NCBI GenBank assembly: GCA_038326205.1
Contig: JBBQJV010000041.1
Coordinates: 1-34,668, forward strand
Source of the DNA: UBA7672 sp038326205
GTDB taxonomy: Bacteria > Pseudomonadota > Alphaproteobacteria > Caulobacterales > Hyphomonadaceae
Direction of reading: 5' to 3'
DNA: 34,668 bases
Shown here: piece after piece, positions 34,193-34,668 of the stretch
Position numbering within the stretch: the stretch's first letter is position 1
How the letters are laid out: the number at the start of each line of letters is the position of its first letter
The notes under the pieces: model-generated
Seen by the model: the letters and a program-made list of their open reading frames with translations, nothing else
What the model was told of the DNA's origin: nothing
Databases searched by the model: none
Translations under genes and position numbers: made by a program

Positions 34193-34461
34193 CGGACTTT
34201 CACGCTCACCTGCATCCACCCCGCGCCGTTGAACGGTGATCAGCTGCCCTCCTGCGAGGTGGATGAGCGGAGTATCTCACGGGTGGGAAAGCGTAGGATG
34301 GAGATATTGCGCAATGGCGTTTTGGGCGCGCAAGTGTTTGGAATTGCAGGAGCCGAGGCGGGAACCATGTGTGCAGATTCGGCGGATAAGTCGGGGTGGC
34401 GACGGCATGGAAGCGTGTTTATAGAGCTCTCGGCTCAAGGCCGGAGAATGACCCCCAGACC
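34193..34461. other. Gene-free remainder of the long intergenic region
   Basis: I see no convincing gene, RNA fold, promoter or repeat here. Short open frames exist on the plus strand but lack a Shine-Dalgarno site and family features. Together with 33836-34192 it makes the only gene-free stretch over 300 bp in the window. Confidence 0.5.
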
Positions 34462-34668
34462 TTAGCTTATGAGCGCGTAGTCCATGTCGAGTTCGTCGGC
34501 AGCCTGTTCGAGGCGGCGCTCGACGGTCTCCGACACCAGCGCGCGATAGGGGGCTGCGACGCGCAGGGTGAGCGTGTCGCCATCGCAGGTGAGCTTTGCG
34601 TGCTTGAGCAGGGCGGCGGAGCGGCCCGAGAAATCTGCGGCGAGGCGCATCAGGGCGCCGAGGGCGCG
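34462..34668 (-). CDS. Exopolyphosphatase (Ppx/GppA family), C-terminal fragment
   Basis: The frame is open to the right edge of the window, so only the last 68 residues are seen. RALGALMRLAADFSGRS, then LTLRVAAPYRALVSETVERRLEQAADELDM, fit the C-terminal domain of alphaproteobacterial Ppx/GppA phosphatases, which degrade polyphosphate or pppGpp. The catalytic N-terminal ASKHA domain lies outside the window, so the call is tentative. The gene reads leftward into the long intergenic region; a short stem downstream of its stop has no T-run. Confidence 0.6.
   Translation of the reverse strand, partial: RALGALMRLAADFSGRSAALLKHAKLTCDGDTLTLRVAAPYRALVSETVERRLEQAADELDMDYALIS

Noticed and set aside
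33901..34205. Minus-strand resemblance to cobalamin riboswitch, RNase P or group II intron segments (GGTGAAATCC, GAAAGTCCG)
   Set aside because: The matches are short and isolated. The other conserved blocks are missing, and no suitable downstream gene or intron protein exists on that strand.
33157..34215. A 352-codon minus-strand open frame across the EAL-like gene and the structured region
   Set aside because: It is Arg/Pro/Ser-rich with no recognisable domain. It runs antisense to a better frame and across the inverted repeats; high GC explains it.
1..34668. Insertion sequences, prophage, CRISPR arrays or replication origin
   Set aside because: No transposase, integrase, phage gene, regularly spaced repeat, dnaA-box cluster or terminal inverted repeat was seen.

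Overview
The window reads as a GC-rich alphaproteobacterial chromosome, most likely Caulobacterales or a Hyphomonadaceae-like relative. This rests on the abundance of exported peptidases with a TonB-dependent receptor, an alphaproteobacterial-type NAD kinase, degradative P450/acyl-CoA genes, a TPR-sulfotransferase and tight convergent gene packing. No insertion sequence, prophage, integrase, plasmid or CRISPR gene was recognised. The taxonomic call is inference from gene content.

Layout. (1) 1-243: a tRNA-Tyr with a plausible stable-RNA promoter. (2) 273-4944: two similar PYROXD2/CrtI-like FAD oxidoreductases head to head; the second is followed by a Rieske oxygenase. (3) 4941-14481: a peptide-utilisation block with an S9 prolyl-oligopeptidase-family peptidase, an exported amidohydrolase of the Xaa-Pro/Xaa-Arg type, an M20 lipoprotein peptidase, a TonB-dependent receptor and a TPR-sulfotransferase. 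(4) 14579-16326: an ArsR regulator with a palindromic operator, two DUF1801 genes and an SRPBCC gene broken by an in-frame TAG. (5) 16371-20347: a four-gene amino-sugar block (SIS deaminase/isomerase, NagA, MurQ, BadF-type kinase) that could take MurNAc/GlcNAc to fructose-6-P. (6) 20354-29020, all minus strand: a cytochrome P450, an acyl-CoA synthetase, two acyl-CoA dehydrogenases and a divergent Mfd-like helicase. (7) 29164-33835: NAD kinase, a class II aldolase/adducin protein, an outer-membrane beta-barrel gene broken by an in-frame TGA, an Hpt-like protein, a NUDIX hydrolase and a possible degenerate EAL protein. (8) 33836-34461: the only long gene-free stretch; 33901-34192 is packed with nested inverted repeats and is the best candidate for an undescribed structured RNA or element. 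(9) 34462-34668: the 3' end of a probable exopolyphosphatase gene.

How it works together. The window suggests a scavenger: extracytoplasmic peptidases plus a TonB receptor for peptides, a MurNAc/GlcNAc route for cell-wall fragments, and an oxygenase plus beta-oxidation set for a hydrophobic acid. The points most worth a second look are the structured intergenic region, the two genes interrupted by single stop codons, the sulfotransferase/TonB-receptor pairing and the Mfd paralogue. All functions come from motif reading by eye; no database search was possible.
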